64,000 nucleotides of DNA from Coenobita brevimanus (GCA_032717465.1 CM064670.1:13608431-13672430), one strand, 5' to 3'. Numbered from the stretch's first letter, positions 1 to 12,004 are shown. Translations and numbers: made by a program. The notes: generated by a model from the sequence alone, not told the origin.

Positions 1-522
1 CTGGGTCTTTGAAAGCAGTGATAAGGAACAGCAAAGTGAGCATGGAAGTAAAAACGTCGCTGCATGACAGTAATGTGACACTAACTCTAATACAGGCTAC
101 CATATTGAAGTGAAGCTTGGACCTCGTTGGAGGGACACAAGTCAAGAGTGAGTGCAGTGGAACTGAGTTATCTGAGAGGAGCATGTGACGTCACATGGAG
201 AGACAGACTGACAAATGAGGAAATGAAGAAGCATTGTAGCATGGATGTGGATGTGATAGAAAGCGTTAGGAGAAATACACTGAGGTGGTTTGCCCATATG
301 GAGAGGATGGAGAGCAAGTGACTGACAAGGACAGTGTATGTGAGTGAGGTGGAGGGAGGGAGTGGGAGGGGAAGGCTAAGAATGAGATAAAGAGATGGAA
401 TGGAGAGGTAAATGAGACACGGAGGTGTGAGCTGGGAGCAGGGCAGTGAAATGGCGGAGGACAGGGCAACATGCAAGTGATTTGTTTGTAGCCACCTCTT
501 ATGGGAAAGGCTTCTGGCAATA
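1..522 (+). mobile_element. RTE-like LINE, 3'-terminal fragment
   Basis: Decayed 3' end of the same RTE-like LINE family found at 24372-27552 (minus). The frame at 127-321 encodes the C-terminal segment after the reverse transcriptase, recognisable by SYLRGAC, then a TWRDRLTNEE stretch, then LRWFAHMERM. This corresponds to the LRWFGHVERM signature seen in the other copies of this window. The fragment ends at about 522 with CTTCTGGCAATAGATG, the same 3' terminus that other copies end in before (TAGA)n. The left side runs off the window, so truncation cannot be judged. Family assignment rests on similarity to the fuller copy; the coding frame is interrupted. Confidence 0.75.
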
Positions 523-1724
523 GATGAACCAGCCATGACAAGCATTAAACTGCACATCACAATCAGGGCCCGCACATTCCTTCAGCATCGCAAAAAGAAA
601 ACAGGGTGTAGGCCTGGGTTTGAGATGAAACGAGTCTTGGTAGGAAACTATCATACAGTGTGATGTATGTACTGTACTTTCACAGTTAAGAGAAGCTGTA
701 AAAATAACATATAACAATAAACAATACTCACACATCAATGACACAGCTGTTTATTATTGCTGTACAGTATTAAAAATTTGATATTCATTAACATTATTCA
801 TACTGCTGGCCGAGCAATCGGTCTGTCATGCGAGCGAGCCTTGGGAATGCTACAACTGCCATCAGCTGCAACTCAGAAGTACTTGTAGAGGCCCTATGGG
901 GCCTTCGCCATATGTGCGAATTGGTCATAAGTCGGATGGTCGTAAGTCAATACTATTAATTTTGTATAGGACAGCATAAGGGTTACATACACAATTGAAG
1001 ATCATTTCTCTTTCCATCAGAGAAAGTACCGGTATAAGTACTTGATAGTTATTTATTTTATATCATGAATTACAGCTACCTATAAATCTAATTACATTTA
1101 CATGTCAATTACAGAACCCTTCCAACTTATGTTGGAAACAAGATTCTCCAATAACGGTGATATGTAGTAGAGTACCAGTAAATACTGATAGCCATTTTCC
1201 ATATGTGTAATTGTTTCACACTATTCTGACTCATTTTCAATTATTTCCTTGCAGGAATATGGAGCTTCTAAAGGCCACTACAGCCACAGCAATGCTTGCC
1301 ATTAATTCAGTAGTAATCAGGCTAGGTTGGTTAGGTTAGATCTGGGTTAAAAAGTTACATTAATCTAGGTTAGGTTTGTGTGTCTCTATTGCACTTTCTA
1401 CTTTATCTGTTTTTCAGGACAGATAAGCCTAAGTTGACTTTTTTTCTGGGGGATAGGCTATACAGTATTTTAGTTTTTGTTTTATTCTACTTTTACACCA
1501 AACTCATGCCAAGAAAAGCCAGTTGGCCTAAATTAGAGAATACACTGTCATTCTTGGCTATTTTCCTTCTATAAACATACAGTACGGTACTGTACTCTGA
1601 AGAGCAACTCAAATTCCCCTGAATAAGGTACCGTATTTGAATTTGTTTGAGATGGACATGACAGCATCCTACTTGTAGGTCACCGTTTTCCTGTGTCCCT
1701 CGCTGACAAAATAATGTAATCTGG
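523..1724. other. Unclassified AT-rich stretch without a supported gene
   Basis: No convincing coding region or repeat family was recognised. A short imperfect internal repeat (CATAAGTCGGATGGTCGTAAGTC, read as two overlapping half-units) lies near 925-948. Degenerate TTAGG-type sequence (GGTTAGGTTAG) is present near 1325-1375. The short open frames here are composition noise. Confidence 0.4.
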
Positions 1725-3270
1725 TTAAGTTATGATTAAGTAACAAGGTGGCAGATGGATTTAAGCTAATGCCAAAATATAGCATTTTTTAATGCTTGTC
1801 AGTCAGATTAGTTATTTTATTCATTAACTGTAAACCTGCAGGCTGCCACACTGATTCTTAGTGGAGGTGCTAGTTTAATTAATATCTTGGAAACAGTTAA
1901 TGTCTCTAAGATGTTTAAAGATGAAAATTTGCTGAAAACCATAGTTGTATAATGCAGGCCTACTGGTTTTTTACTCAATGCATTTGGTGTAAAGGAAAAA
2001 ATTTATCATTTCTGCTCCATATGTGACTTAACTCCCCTCTAATCCAATGCTTTTATTGAGTATTATCATCATTAATGTCCACTGCAATAATATAGTACTG
2101 GTATATGTACTGAAAAATAAAAAATATTTGCTTAGAGATGGAGTAAAAATTATGATGGTCATTATCACTCAAGCCTCATCACCTGCTGGCTACCTGGCAA
2201 CAAAAGGCAAACCAGTAACATACACCAAACCAATACGTTAAAACTGATACTGTGATTAGCCAAATGTGCTTTTATATCGTCAGCCACCAAACATACAGCT
2301 TACAGTACAGTACCTACATGAACTTTTTGCTATTTAGTCTACCACTGACGTCTTTACTCATTCTTTCCCAGTCTAACTCATATCTATCCAAGTATGGAAT
2401 TATTTCATGTAGCTACCATATATCAGTTAACACATCCACTCCACACAGATGGGCCTGCCAAAAGGCGTATGGTCCATGTACTGGTTGTAAAGTTCATACA
2501 GTCGAGTCAACAATCCACTCCTGACAATTTTGCATCTTTTAAACATTTCCCATAACGATGCTGTATATTTACACTGCCAGTTTGTGGGATTGGCACCCAA
2601 TGGTGCTCCTTCCAAAACTGTATACCTAAGATTTAGTTGTGATTTGGGTGTTTTACACACACCACATTATGTGTGGTCTGGGTAGGTTAATACGAAAAAT
2701 GGGTCATCATTTTTTAATTATTGCCCTAAAGTGACATATTAAGAATGTCTAGCAGTGCCTATTACAGAAAATAACGATAAACATATGCTGTATTTGAGGC
2801 AACAAAAGCACCTTACCAGTTAAATTCATATTCCACCAGTTTGTTTTCTGTATATTTCTGATTTCAGGGTGATAACTGCCTTTTTCTGCTTCAAAATTTT
2901 CCCACTTTTTATCATCATGTTCCTTATGCCGTCCCAACAGTTGTTTGTTTACGATGTAATGGAAGAATCTTACTCAACATACTGAAAGGTGGGTTTCACT
3001 TCCAAACTTCCCAACTAGATGCTAGGTTAGGTTGGGTTAGATTAAATCATTAGGTTCAGTAACGCTAAGGTACCTTAGGTTTTCTTAAACACTTAGGTTA
3101 GGACAGTCCTTTCCACCATTATGCATGCTAAATCAAAGGAGCTGACACAGCTGAACGGTGATAAAACCATCGGAGAAATTTTGCATGAAATGTTTACCAC
3201 CCCAAAAATAATCTGAAAAAAATAACAGACTATCAGGAAGAACTGATTTGGTATGGTGCTTCTACTGCCT

Positions 3271-3302
<32 letters not shown>
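3271..3302. repeat. Poly-A tract (about 32 bp)
   Basis: Uninterrupted A run within segmental copy A. The equivalent place in copy B (about 56873) has no such run, so it expanded or was inserted after the duplication. Confidence 0.9.
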
Positions 3303-3305
<3 letters not shown>

Positions 3306-3481
3306 TGTTTACCAAAATAATTTACAACAAAATTCCATATCAATGACTTCATGTCCAAAACCTTTATGGTCACATTGCAGAATTTTACCAACAATTCTAC
3401 ACCTAGGGACATTAATCGTTGTCTTCCTACCCTTAATCCTAAATCCCTTGACGACCCTCACGTATACTCCGTGTCACAAAG

Positions 3482-3866
3482 AAAAGAAAAAAAAAAAAAA
3501 GCTGTACATCATCCACTCACTTGATGTAGTGCTGCCTACTTCTTCCTTCGCCTTTATCATTCTTTTTCTGTGCCTGCCCTCCTCTCTTCCTATTTCTCCC
3601 ATCTTTCCTGTCACTACTTAATGCTTTTTCTTTCCGTTGCAGGTGGTTTTACATTGAGTGACAAGCCAAATGGTTTCCTGTAAGCCATGAAACCATTTAC
3701 AACGCTGGGTGGTAACCATATAACCAAACCATACGTGCTCCCTACGTGTCAAGTGGGTTGGTGGAGGGTTAGTGCCCCTCCCTGTAAAACAAATAACTCA
3801 AAGTCAAATGGTCACCCCAAACGGGATTATGGCGTCTGGCAATAGATAGATACTGTACTGTAGATA
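3482..3866 (+). mobile_element. Short RTE-derived insertion (5' leader joined to 3' tail)
   Basis: This segment is absent from the equivalent point of copy B (about 57060-57127), so it is an insertion. Its right half contains GGGTTGGTGGAGGGTTAGTG, near-identical to the 5' leader of the RTE-like LINE (minus strand around 27470-27440). About 60 bp later comes the LINE 3' terminus, CGTCTGGCAATAGATAGATA. The entire EN-RT body is missing. The left half is pyrimidine-rich and not found elsewhere in the window. The A-rich stretch at 3482-3500 lies at its left edge. It resembles an internally deleted, non-autonomous derivative; its 5' limit is uncertain. Confidence 0.6.
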
Positions 3867-4599
3867 GACTAATCCCAACCATAGAAGCATTGGTCCAAGC
3901 CCGACACGCGTCGCAAAAATTATGCTATTCAAATGCTTATAAAGCATGGTCTTATTCACTTTGGGTGACTACATCACTTGTGTGTCCGACGGTCATCAAA
4001 TATTCATTGTATTTATAAGCCTAGTCTCACCAGTACCGAATAAAATGCTGTAAATCACTGGCGGCGTCCTTCCTTAATGAGAGAAAAATAATAACTGGCA
4101 CCTCGTTTGCAAGGGACTACGGGGCTATTGTTACTTCTTGATATTAAGTCATAATATTATTTTTTGGTGCAGCATACTGGGAAGTGGATATATGTACGGT
4201 TTACATGAAGCAGAGGAATGACATTTCATGTTCTCTAGTTTGTTTTCTGTATTTTTCTTAATGTTTTCAGGGTGGTAAATTACCTTTTCTTGCTAAAAAA
4301 AAAATTTCCCCTGTTACTATCATCACGTTCCCCAAGCGGTACCGACGATTGTTTCGGGAGTAATGGAAGAATTTAGTTAACGTACTAAAAGGTGGCTTTC
4401 GTTCCCCAAAATCCCAACTGGAGGTTAAGTTAGGTTAGGTTCAATTATTAGGTACGGTTAAGCTAAGTTAGGCTTAATTAAGCACTTAAGTTAGAACACC
4501 GCCATTACACATGTTATTAATGGAGCAAACCACAACGTAGTGAATGCATGAAAAGGAATAAAGTTCAGGAGGTGCCGTTGAAAAGGCATTACCTCCGAC

Positions 4600-4861
4600 T
4601 GATGCGGGGTGTTTTTAGTCCGACCTCTCGTCCTAAAAACGCCATCGACTAAGCGGGGTCCTATCTCCGGACCGGAACTAAAGCACCAACAGAGGAACAG
4701 GGCATAATAACTCGGCAATACACCTTAACACATCTATTGCATTAGTTCAGTACACCTTAGAATATAAGAACAGAGAGACTGGATATGGCATGAACAGGAA
4801 GACAGAGCGGGTTTACTAACACACAATGTATACAATACACACAAGAATGTCAAGGGCAGAA

Positions 4862-4955
<94 letters not shown>

Positions 4956-6591
4956 GGTAATTACTAGAACATGGCATCAGTATTATAAACAGTGAATAAT
5001 TGTCATTTTAGTGTTCTGGACCGGATGCACAATATATGATCGGAATAAAGGGTCAGGTTGACTTAAATTTGCATACACTTGTTACAGCACGCGGCACGTC
5101 ACCAGGAACTGTCACTTAGCCTAGCCGCGGCGACAATGTAATTCTGGTTTTCTCGTTCTTTTGCCAGTGTTGGAGTTTCTTTACATCCAGTCACTTTACT
5201 ATATATGTTCACTGACCCTGGTTTGCTGCCTTGATGTTCACTGAGATAGTGCGTTACTTTATATTATTTCCCTCACTGTTTCACTGTCACTTTTATCACT
5301 GTCGCTGGGGCTTACATTTATGCATGACAGACGAGATGCGTTGAAGTCGCTACTAAAGCCCGGGTCTCTGGACTAACAGAGGTGGCGCCCGGACGTGAGA
5401 GGGGGCCCTCTTGGGGAACCCTTCTGCAGGAGGCAGTGGACCACCCGCAGGGGCGTCGTCGCCCGGGCCTGCTTCGTCAGGGGGGTGCAGAGAGGCCCTT
5501 CCGTCTAAGGACCTCGACCTGATAGGTGGCCCTCGTGTTGGGGCTTCGTCGGTGGGGTGCAGGGAGGCCCTCCGGTCTGGGGGCCTCGACCTGATAGGTG
5601 GCCCTCGGGGCTGGGGCCAAATAACTCCAGGAGCCGGGCCTGTTGCCTCTTCATGGGGGAGTGGGGCCCGGACGGCCCTGCTCTGGGGCCTGCTGACTGG
5701 CCCTGGAGGTCTGGATGCTGTGGTCACCTGTAGGACGGGGCACCGTCAGGAGTGAGCTGCGGCACCTCCACATGGGACATCCATCAGGGGCCGGGGTCGT
5801 CCAGGGGTCGGCTGCAGGACTGGGACAGGACCACACCACCACTCTAGGAATGGCAGCACCTCCGGGGAACCACACCTGGAGGGAGAGAGAGAAAGGCATC
5901 CCGCGCAGCCAAGAGTAGTGGGCCAGCCGCGCAAGGGACCTTCCCCTCCAAGAGAACCCTAGGAACTGCAGATGAAGGGCGTATGATGGCCGCTCCTTCC
6001 CCCACACGTACGATGACCGTGTTGGCGGTTCCGCAGCTCCTAAGGGCAGCAGCTGAAGGGCATACAGTGGCTGCTCCTTCCTCCCACACGTACGATGGCC
6101 GTTGTGGCGGTGCTGCTCCCGAAGGAGTAAGAGGCAGATGAGGGGCGTACGATGGCCGCTCCCTCCCCTGTACGTACGATGGCCGTTACCGTGGCTCTGC
6201 CTGCCCGACGGGAAGTAACTGAAGGGCGTAGGGTGGCCACTCCTTCTCCTACACGTACGATGGCCGTTGTGACGGTGTTACTCCCGTAGGAGGAGAAAGT
6301 GGATGAGGGGTGTACGATGGTTGGGACTGTTTCTGGAGCAGTCCCACTCCAAACCTGGTGAAGGCTGCCCCGCTCATAGGGTTGTCTCTTCTTCCTGCAT
6401 GGCCGTTGTTGGGTCGGTTCCGTGGAAGAGGAACTCAAGGTGGGGGCGCCCTGGCGCCCTTCTTGCTCCGGGTCAGTCTTACCCTGTCCTGGCCTGCCGT
6501 GGTGTCCGTCTGGGGTGGTGGTTGGGCTGGGAGTCAGCAGTGGGGTGGGGGGTGGCGGGGTGGTTGGTCCGGCAGCAGTAGAGGTATTTTA
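4600..6591 (-). mobile_element. E1 3' LTR (about 1.99 kb)
   Basis: The left edge reads TGATGCGGGGTG, matching the complement of the E2 LTR end (GCATAACA). The right edge at 6591 aligns with the E2 LTR start TGAAATGC, here decayed. It contains the AGCGGGGTCCT block near the inner edge, an (AT)n(GT)n microsatellite, a 75-bp-scale tandem duplication at about 5470-5620 (CTCGACCTGATAGGTGGCCC appears twice), and an array of CGTACGATGGCCGT motifs at about 5970-6320. That array is the reverse-complement counterpart of the GGCCACTGTAC array of the plus-strand LTRs. Long open frames here on both strands reflect GC-rich repeats and are not called as genes. Confidence 0.8.
4865..4954. repeat. (AT)n followed by (GT)n microsatellite
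   Basis: About 54 bp of AT then about 36 bp of GT. The equivalent place in the E1 5' LTR (about 12340) has only a short ATATATATA, so the expansion happened after the two LTR copies were formed. Confidence 0.95.
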
Positions 6592-6854
6592 CCACCTTCT
6601 GCAGTCAAGAAGTCAAGGCCCCATGACTGGAGGTGATATGTGCTGGTGGTGGACGTCTGGTGAGCCGGTTGGATGTGCTGGAGGAGGGTAGTCCAGTGGT
6701 ATGTGGTGGTGTTTGTCTCCTGGTGGGGGTTGAGGGTGAGCCGGAGCAACGAAGGCTGCATGGTGTGGCATAGGATACAGAGGAGTTGTTGGGTCCCCCG
6801 TAGTCTGACTGGTGGACGGTCGTGTGGGCGCCATAGTATGCAGTCGATTTTCAT
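6534..6854 (-). pseudogene. Conserved reading frame downstream of E1 pol
   Basis: A frame of about 107 codons between the proline-rich tail and the 3' LTR, overlapping the LTR start. The same protein-level pattern occurs in E2 at about 22147-22440. Shared pieces are NPHQE, WTTLLQH, HQTSTTSTYHLQS and a DF.TA.GG ending. Conservation of the frame in two diverged elements suggests former coding, possibly a small third ORF or a further C-terminal segment. However, both also simply share DNA similarity here, and the E2 frame has a stop after NHIT. No family was recognised. Confidence 0.35.
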
Positions 6855-6921
6855 CTCTGGAGGTGGTGCTTGGTGCAGAGGTAGAGGCTGTATGCTGGCG
6901 AGGCAGGAGGGGTTGGGTCTT

Positions 6922-9900
6922 TTATGTGGGAGGATATGGTGGGAGGAGCGTTATCCTTGCGGGTTTTGGGAATTGGGAATTTTCCACCTTGCTTGATGGA
7001 TGGGGAGCGTGATGGGGGTGGTGTTGGGGGTATGGGTAGTATGTGTTGGGGCAAATGTGAGGTAGTAGGGGAGGAATGGGTTGGTGTAGGGTGTATCTTG
7101 ATGGTGGGCGTGAGAGGCGTCCTGATCTGGTGGTAGTGGTGGTGAGGGTGGGTGTTGGTGGTGAAGGTGGGGAGGCACGTGGTGGCATGGGCATTCTAAT
7201 TTGGTCAGGGACGGTTGTGGGTGAGGGTGTGCGGTGTCGTGTGTAGTGAGAATGGTCGGTGGGTAAGGGGTTGGCAGGAATGGGTGTGTGAGTGGTGCGG
7301 TTGGCAGGTGGAGTGTGTACATATGGTGGGTCGTAGGTGGTGTACTGCGTTGGGTGGTGCATGGACGGGTGCGGGAGGGGTGTAGGGGCGGTGGTGGTGG
7401 TTGTGCTGTTGGGTGCGGTTTCCGTCTGGCGATGGGGTGTGGGGTGGGTGGTGGGTGCCGCAGGTGGTGGAGATCGTGGTGTGGGCGTAGGGGAATCATG
7501 GATAGTTGGAGGTGGTGAAGGGTCAGAATCGGAGAGAGTTGGTGGTGGGTCAGGTGTCAGTGTAGGGGGCAGCGGTGTGGCGGTGGGTGAAGCGGAGGGT
7601 GGGGGTGAGAAGGAGTAGGTGTATGAATCAGGGGGGTGATTCTCAGAAGACGCCGAGGCGGGTGGTGCGCGGCGGAAGGTGTGTGGCGCGCGGCTGAGTC
7701 TGGGTTCATTGTTGGTGAGGCGCAAGGGACGCACGTGCCTGTTGCAGTATGTGCGTGTTTGTCCTTGGTGGTTGATAGTGACTTTGTAGGGGTTGGGGAT
7801 GTTGGTGATTGTGAAGGGACTGTCGAATCAGGGGGAAGTTTTGCTGGGGGTTGGCAGACGTGCCATGACGACGGAATCTCCTGGTTTGTAGGGGTTGGAG
7901 GGGAGTGTGTCAGGTTGTAGGTCCTGTTGGGCTTGGAGGTGGTGAAGACGTTTTTTGAGGTGGTGTAGGGGGTCAGTGGTGGAGGGTGGGGCTGGGGGTT
8001 GGAGGCGTTGACAGAGGGGTAGGAGGAGCGGGGCTTCCCCAAAGACTCGCTCGTGGGGTGTTATGCCATCGTCTCTGGGGCATGTGTTGAGGCACCACTG
8101 CACAATTTTGACGTGGGCCAGCCAATCATCGTTGCCTGTTTGCATAATTCTGGTTCTGACTTGGTTTAGGAGGGATCTATGACTTCTCTTGCAGACACTA
8201 TTTCCCTGTGGCCAGTATGGAGAGTGGGAAATATAGTAACCAAAGATTGTTGCGAGTTCCTCCCAGATCTTGCCCGTGAATTCTGGAGCGTTATCTGAAT
8301 GTAGGGCTTGGGGAATCCCGAAGTAGGGAAAGACATGGCGGACTAATGCGTCAGCGACTGTGACGGCGCTGTGCTTTTTAGTGGGGCAGGTGATGATGAA
8401 TTCTGAATAAATATCAATGAAGGTGATGATGTATTTGTATCCCACTTTAGGTGCGAGAGGGCTGACGACATCAACTGAGAGTAGTTGCCATGGTTTTTAA
8501 GCCATCAGTTTCCCCAGTGGTCCAGGCGTGTGTGTGATATCCTTCCCTAAGGCACAGGCTTGGCATGCTTGAATGATGTTTTTGGTGATGTTTGAGGGGT
8601 TTGGTGTCCAAAATATGTCGTTGAAGACTTGCAGAAGCTTTTTTGTGCCAAGGTGAATGCCATTGTCAGCGTGAAGGTGCAGCATGGCATCATGTGCAGT
8701 GTCAGGGTTGAGGACGATGTGGCCGTCTGGGTTGAAGAGTTGATTGCCTTGCTGGTACAGTTTGGCGAAGGTACGTGGCAGGATCCAGGTGGGGCATTTT
8801 TTATTCCGCCACATTTGAACTAGGTCAGTGTCAGGGCGAACAGCGCCGATGGAGAGGCGGGAAAGGGTATCGGCATTGGTGTGTAGTTTCCCGGGCTGGT
8901 AGGATATTTCGAAATCGAATTCCTCCAGAGCCTCTCGCCAACGAATGAGTTGGGCGTTGGTGGTGTTAGATTGTCGTAGCCATTGAAGTGATTGGTGATC
9001 CGTAATAATGACTACGTGGGTGCCGGAGATGTATGAACGGAAATAGCCCAACACCAAGACGATGCCAAGGCACTCGCGCTTGGTGGCAGCGTAATTCCGT
9101 TCGGCTTGATTGAGGGTGCGTCTGGCACAGGCGATGATGTGTTCTCGCCCATCCTGTACCTGAGCGAGTACAGCCCCTATGGCAATGAGGGAGACATCGG
9201 TGTAAAGATGGAAGGGGAGGTTGTAGTCTGGGAAGGCTACAATGGGGGCTGAGATGAGTTTTGATTTGAGGGTGGTAAATGCTGTTTTCCTTGCATCCGT
9301 CCACACGAATGGTTCGCCCTTCTTTGTGAGGTCATGTTGGGGTTTAGCAATGTCTGCAAAACCTTTGACAAAACGTCTGTAGTAGGAGGTTAGGCCTAGG
9401 AAGGCCCGTGTTTCGTGAACGTCTTTAGGCAGAGGGAGGTCGGCTATGGCGTGGAGTTTGTCAGGATCAGGAGAGATGCCCTCAGCTCCGATCACATGCC
9501 CTAGGAAGGAGACGGATCTTTCGGCTGGGACGCATTTGGATGGTTTCAGTTTAGGTCCGGCCTGGCGTATACGTATGAAGACTTGTTTGAGGCAGTGGAG
9601 GTGGTCTGCCCAAGTACAGCTGAATAATATGACGTCGTTGAGATACACCAGGCAGATCTCCCACGTAAGGCTGCTCAGGACCGATTCCATGAGACGGGAA
9701 AATGTAGCTGGGGCATTGCAGAGTCCAAAGGGGAGGACGTTGAACTCATAGTGTTTGCCGTTTGAGGTTGAGAAGGTCGTTTTTTGTTTGTCTTCTGGGT
9801 GGACGGGGACCTGCCAGTAACCCGATTGCAGATTGAGGGTGGAAAACCATGATGAGCCGTGTAATGAGTCGAGGGAATCGTCAATTCGGGGTAGGGGTGT

Positions 9901-11130
9901 GGCGTCCTTGGTACTAACATAATTGAGCTTGCGGTAATCCACACAGAACCGCATGGTGCCATCTTTTTTTCTAACCAGCACGACAGGGAAGGACCATGGG
10001 CTGGTGGAGTTAGAAATAACACCGGCATTGAGCATGTCCTGGACCTGCCAGTCTTCCTCTGCTCGCTGGTAGGGGTTTTTGCTGCATGAGAGTTGACAGA
10101 TGGGTGGGCCGGCTGTGTGGATCTCATGGTTGAGATAGGTAGTGTGGCCGATGTCTGTTGGGCCTGACGAGAAAAGGTCTTGAAAATCCAGGTGTAAATG
10201 TTGGAGGCTGTTAGTTTGGGAGGTGAAGAGGTGGGAAGGTAGAGTAAGTAGAGTGGGAGGGGTGGAGGGAGGTGATTCACAGGGTTCTGCCTCCTCCATG
10301 TCGCCTACAAGCAATCCCCATGGTAGGGTAAGTGGTGTGGCGGCGAGGTTCGCGATGCGGACCGCACAGACATGGGGGGGAGAGGTAGGTTGCAGACAGT
10401 AAACAGGATGAGAGGGGTCCGGTTGGTAGGGCTGGGGAGAAGAGGACGGAGGTACTGGAGGTTCTGTTGAGTTGTAACCAAGCCTCATGGTGGGGTGGAA
10501 TGGTGATAGCAGAAGTGATGATGGCGGGAAAAGTTGGAGGTGAAGGTGGAATAGGTGAGGGAGAGCGTGAGGGATAGGGGTGAGGTGAGATGTGGGGTGA
10601 TGGGATTGGTGGGTTGCATGTGCAGAGTGGTTGGGGGAGATGAGTGGTGGATGATGATGGTGTGTGTATGAAGCATGAAGGGTTATGTTGTTGTTGTTGT
10701 TTTTTAGGGGGGTGTTGGGGGCTGGACAGAAGTGGAGGCGGCGTTGGTAACAGTCGATGGTGGTGTGCAGCTTCTGTAGGAGGTCCAGCCCCAGATACCC
10801 GTCGTATGCACGGCAGGTGCAGTCAAAGACGATGAAGGGATGTCTGGTGGAAGCTTGTTGGTGAGTTTCAGTCCACAGGTCCCGTGTTTCTCCACGGATA
10901 GGCAGGGGGCAGTCCTCTGCATCTATGAGGTTGGCTGAGGTGGAGAGAAGGGGGCCAAAGGCGGAACTGTGGCGGGAGTAAAAGTGTGAGTACAGACATG
11001 ACCTGGCAGCTCCCATGTCCACCAGTAGCCTTGCCTTGACCCCGTTCAGGCGTATTTTGTCGTAGACTGGGGGTCTGTACTTGTGTGAAGTGGCCACCAC
11101 CACCGTGGGGAGGTGGGGGGGCAGACCTAA
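6922..11130 (-). pseudogene. pol: E1 pol (protease, RT, RNase H, integrase, Pro-rich tail)
   Basis: One frame runs from the gag stop region to 6922 with only two nonsense codons: TAA at 8497-8499, just before the integrase core, and TGA at 7828-7830, before the GPY/F-like region. Visible domains are an aspartic protease with DMGA where DTGA is expected; RT with CVDYRKLN, VLPFGLCNAPATF and a YLND active site (9634-9645) instead of YxDD; RNase H starting LYTDVS, then TDHQSLQWL; an integrase zinc-finger end (CQACALG); an integrase core with SVDVV and HSDNAPEF, but K where the catalytic E is expected (NSVCKRSH). A tail of about 270 residues rich in Pro, Thr and Ser follows. The several lost catalytic residues make it inactive. 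Confidence 0.9.
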
Positions 11131-11136
11131 AAATCC
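11126..11136 (-). other. Candidate -1 frameshift site at the E1 gag stop
   Basis: On the minus strand gag ends GAT TTT TAG. The pol frame is -1 to gag and is open from the overlapping TTA. The T5 run lets a Phe tRNA re-pair on UUU after a -1 slip. The same GGATTTTTAGGT string is present in E2 at 17789-17800. No downstream structure was tested. Confidence 0.45.
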
Positions 11137-12004
11137 ATCTGCTGAGTGTGGTCTTCCTCGTCGGGCTCCTCGTCGCCTGGCTCTGAGTATATTATGGGTG
11201 AGGCGTCATCTTGTGGGGCATCGTCTTCCAGGGAGGATACCTTTCGGCGCCCTTGCGTGAAGGGCCTGCGTCGGCTAGCTTTCAGTTGTTCCCTGATGTC
11301 ATGCAGGGGGCAGGTGCGACTGCAGGCCGTAAATTCCCAGGGGTTGATGGAAATGAGATTGTGATTTTCCCTGGGGTTAGGACGTTTCTTCTGGGAGTGG
11401 GCCCTGGGAACGGTGAGTGATGGCTCCATGGTAGGCTGGGTAGGTGGCGTCCTAGGTTTGGGTGGTGGAGCCTTGGTGGTGGGGAATTTGCTCACAGTGT
11501 GGATAGGCTGGGGCGGGCGGTGAGGAGACGTCATACGAGTTGTAGATCACGATCCATATTGCCAGAGGGATCATGGATGGTAAAATGCTCTCTGGCTGTG
11601 CTTGGGAGGATTCTCAGCAGGGTATTAAAGGTGTGTCGATCCCGAGTGGCTGCGGTTGCTTCGGAATAGGCAGTGGTGATGAGTAGCCGTGCCTGGACGA
11701 AAGTGTTGTCTAGGCTACCGTCATAGGTGAGGGCGTCGAGTTGCGACAGGGCGACAACTTTGCCCAGTGAAGGCGTGGCGGCCTGTTTCACGATGTGTGA
11801 GAATTGATCCCATGTTAATTCTGGGACGATTTTTGAGGCAACAGTTGCAATTACTTTGCCCAGGTTGGGTAGTGTGACTGCTATTTTCTCTCTGTCAGTG
11901 TCAAACCCAATATCTAAGAGAGGTTTTACCATATCCAAGTAGACGTCAATGTCGTATTGTTTGGGATTGAACTTTGGCAATTGGATGTGAGGTTTGGCTG
12001 CCAT
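11127..12004 (-). pseudogene. gag: E1 gag
   Basis: Starts at the ATG of MAAKPHIQLPKF; the matching MAAKQHIQLPKF in E2 supports this start. The first part (12004-11531, about 158 codons) is a helical capsid-like region ending DRDLQLV and a stop. A second overlapping frame (11534-11127) carries a proline-rich linker, a basic segment (TQGRRKVSS) and a C-terminal acidic tail ending QQMDF. In E2 the linker is continuous with the first part, so E1 has an indel near 11532. There is no standard CCHC zinc knuckle; only CSRTCPLH is seen. The protein would form the particle and package RNA. The Gag family is not assigned. Confidence 0.8.

Larger units (their letters stand above)
1725..4599 (+). repeat. 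Segmental duplication copy A, left part
   Basis: Collinear with about 55007-57800. Matching landmarks in order are AAGTAACAAGGTGGCAG (1739 and 55020), AAACCTGCAGGC (about 1830 and 55110), the ACCTGCTGGCTACCTGGCAA stretch (about 2180 and 55455), GGCACCCAATGGTGCTCC (2590 and 56180), and TAATCCCAACCATA (3869 and 57127). Within each copy a further imperfect duplication is visible: the 2840-3260 segment resembles the 4220-4550 segment, both with the GGTTAGGTTnGGTTnnATTA motif. No gene was recognised; short frames in it are not supported. The homology degrades over the last 70 bp before the E1 element. Confidence 0.85.

Noticed and set aside
1320..3110. Interstitial telomere made of TTAGG repeats
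   Set aside because: GGTTAGGTTAG-type motifs recur (also near 4430, 56620 and 57680), but they are short, degenerate and part of a duplicated locus. They are not a telomeric tract.
6922..7618. Plus-strand Gly/Trp/Val-rich ORFs opposite the Pro-rich pol tail
   Set aside because: They are the antisense of a CCA/ACC-rich low-complexity coding region; the minus frame is continuous with integrase.
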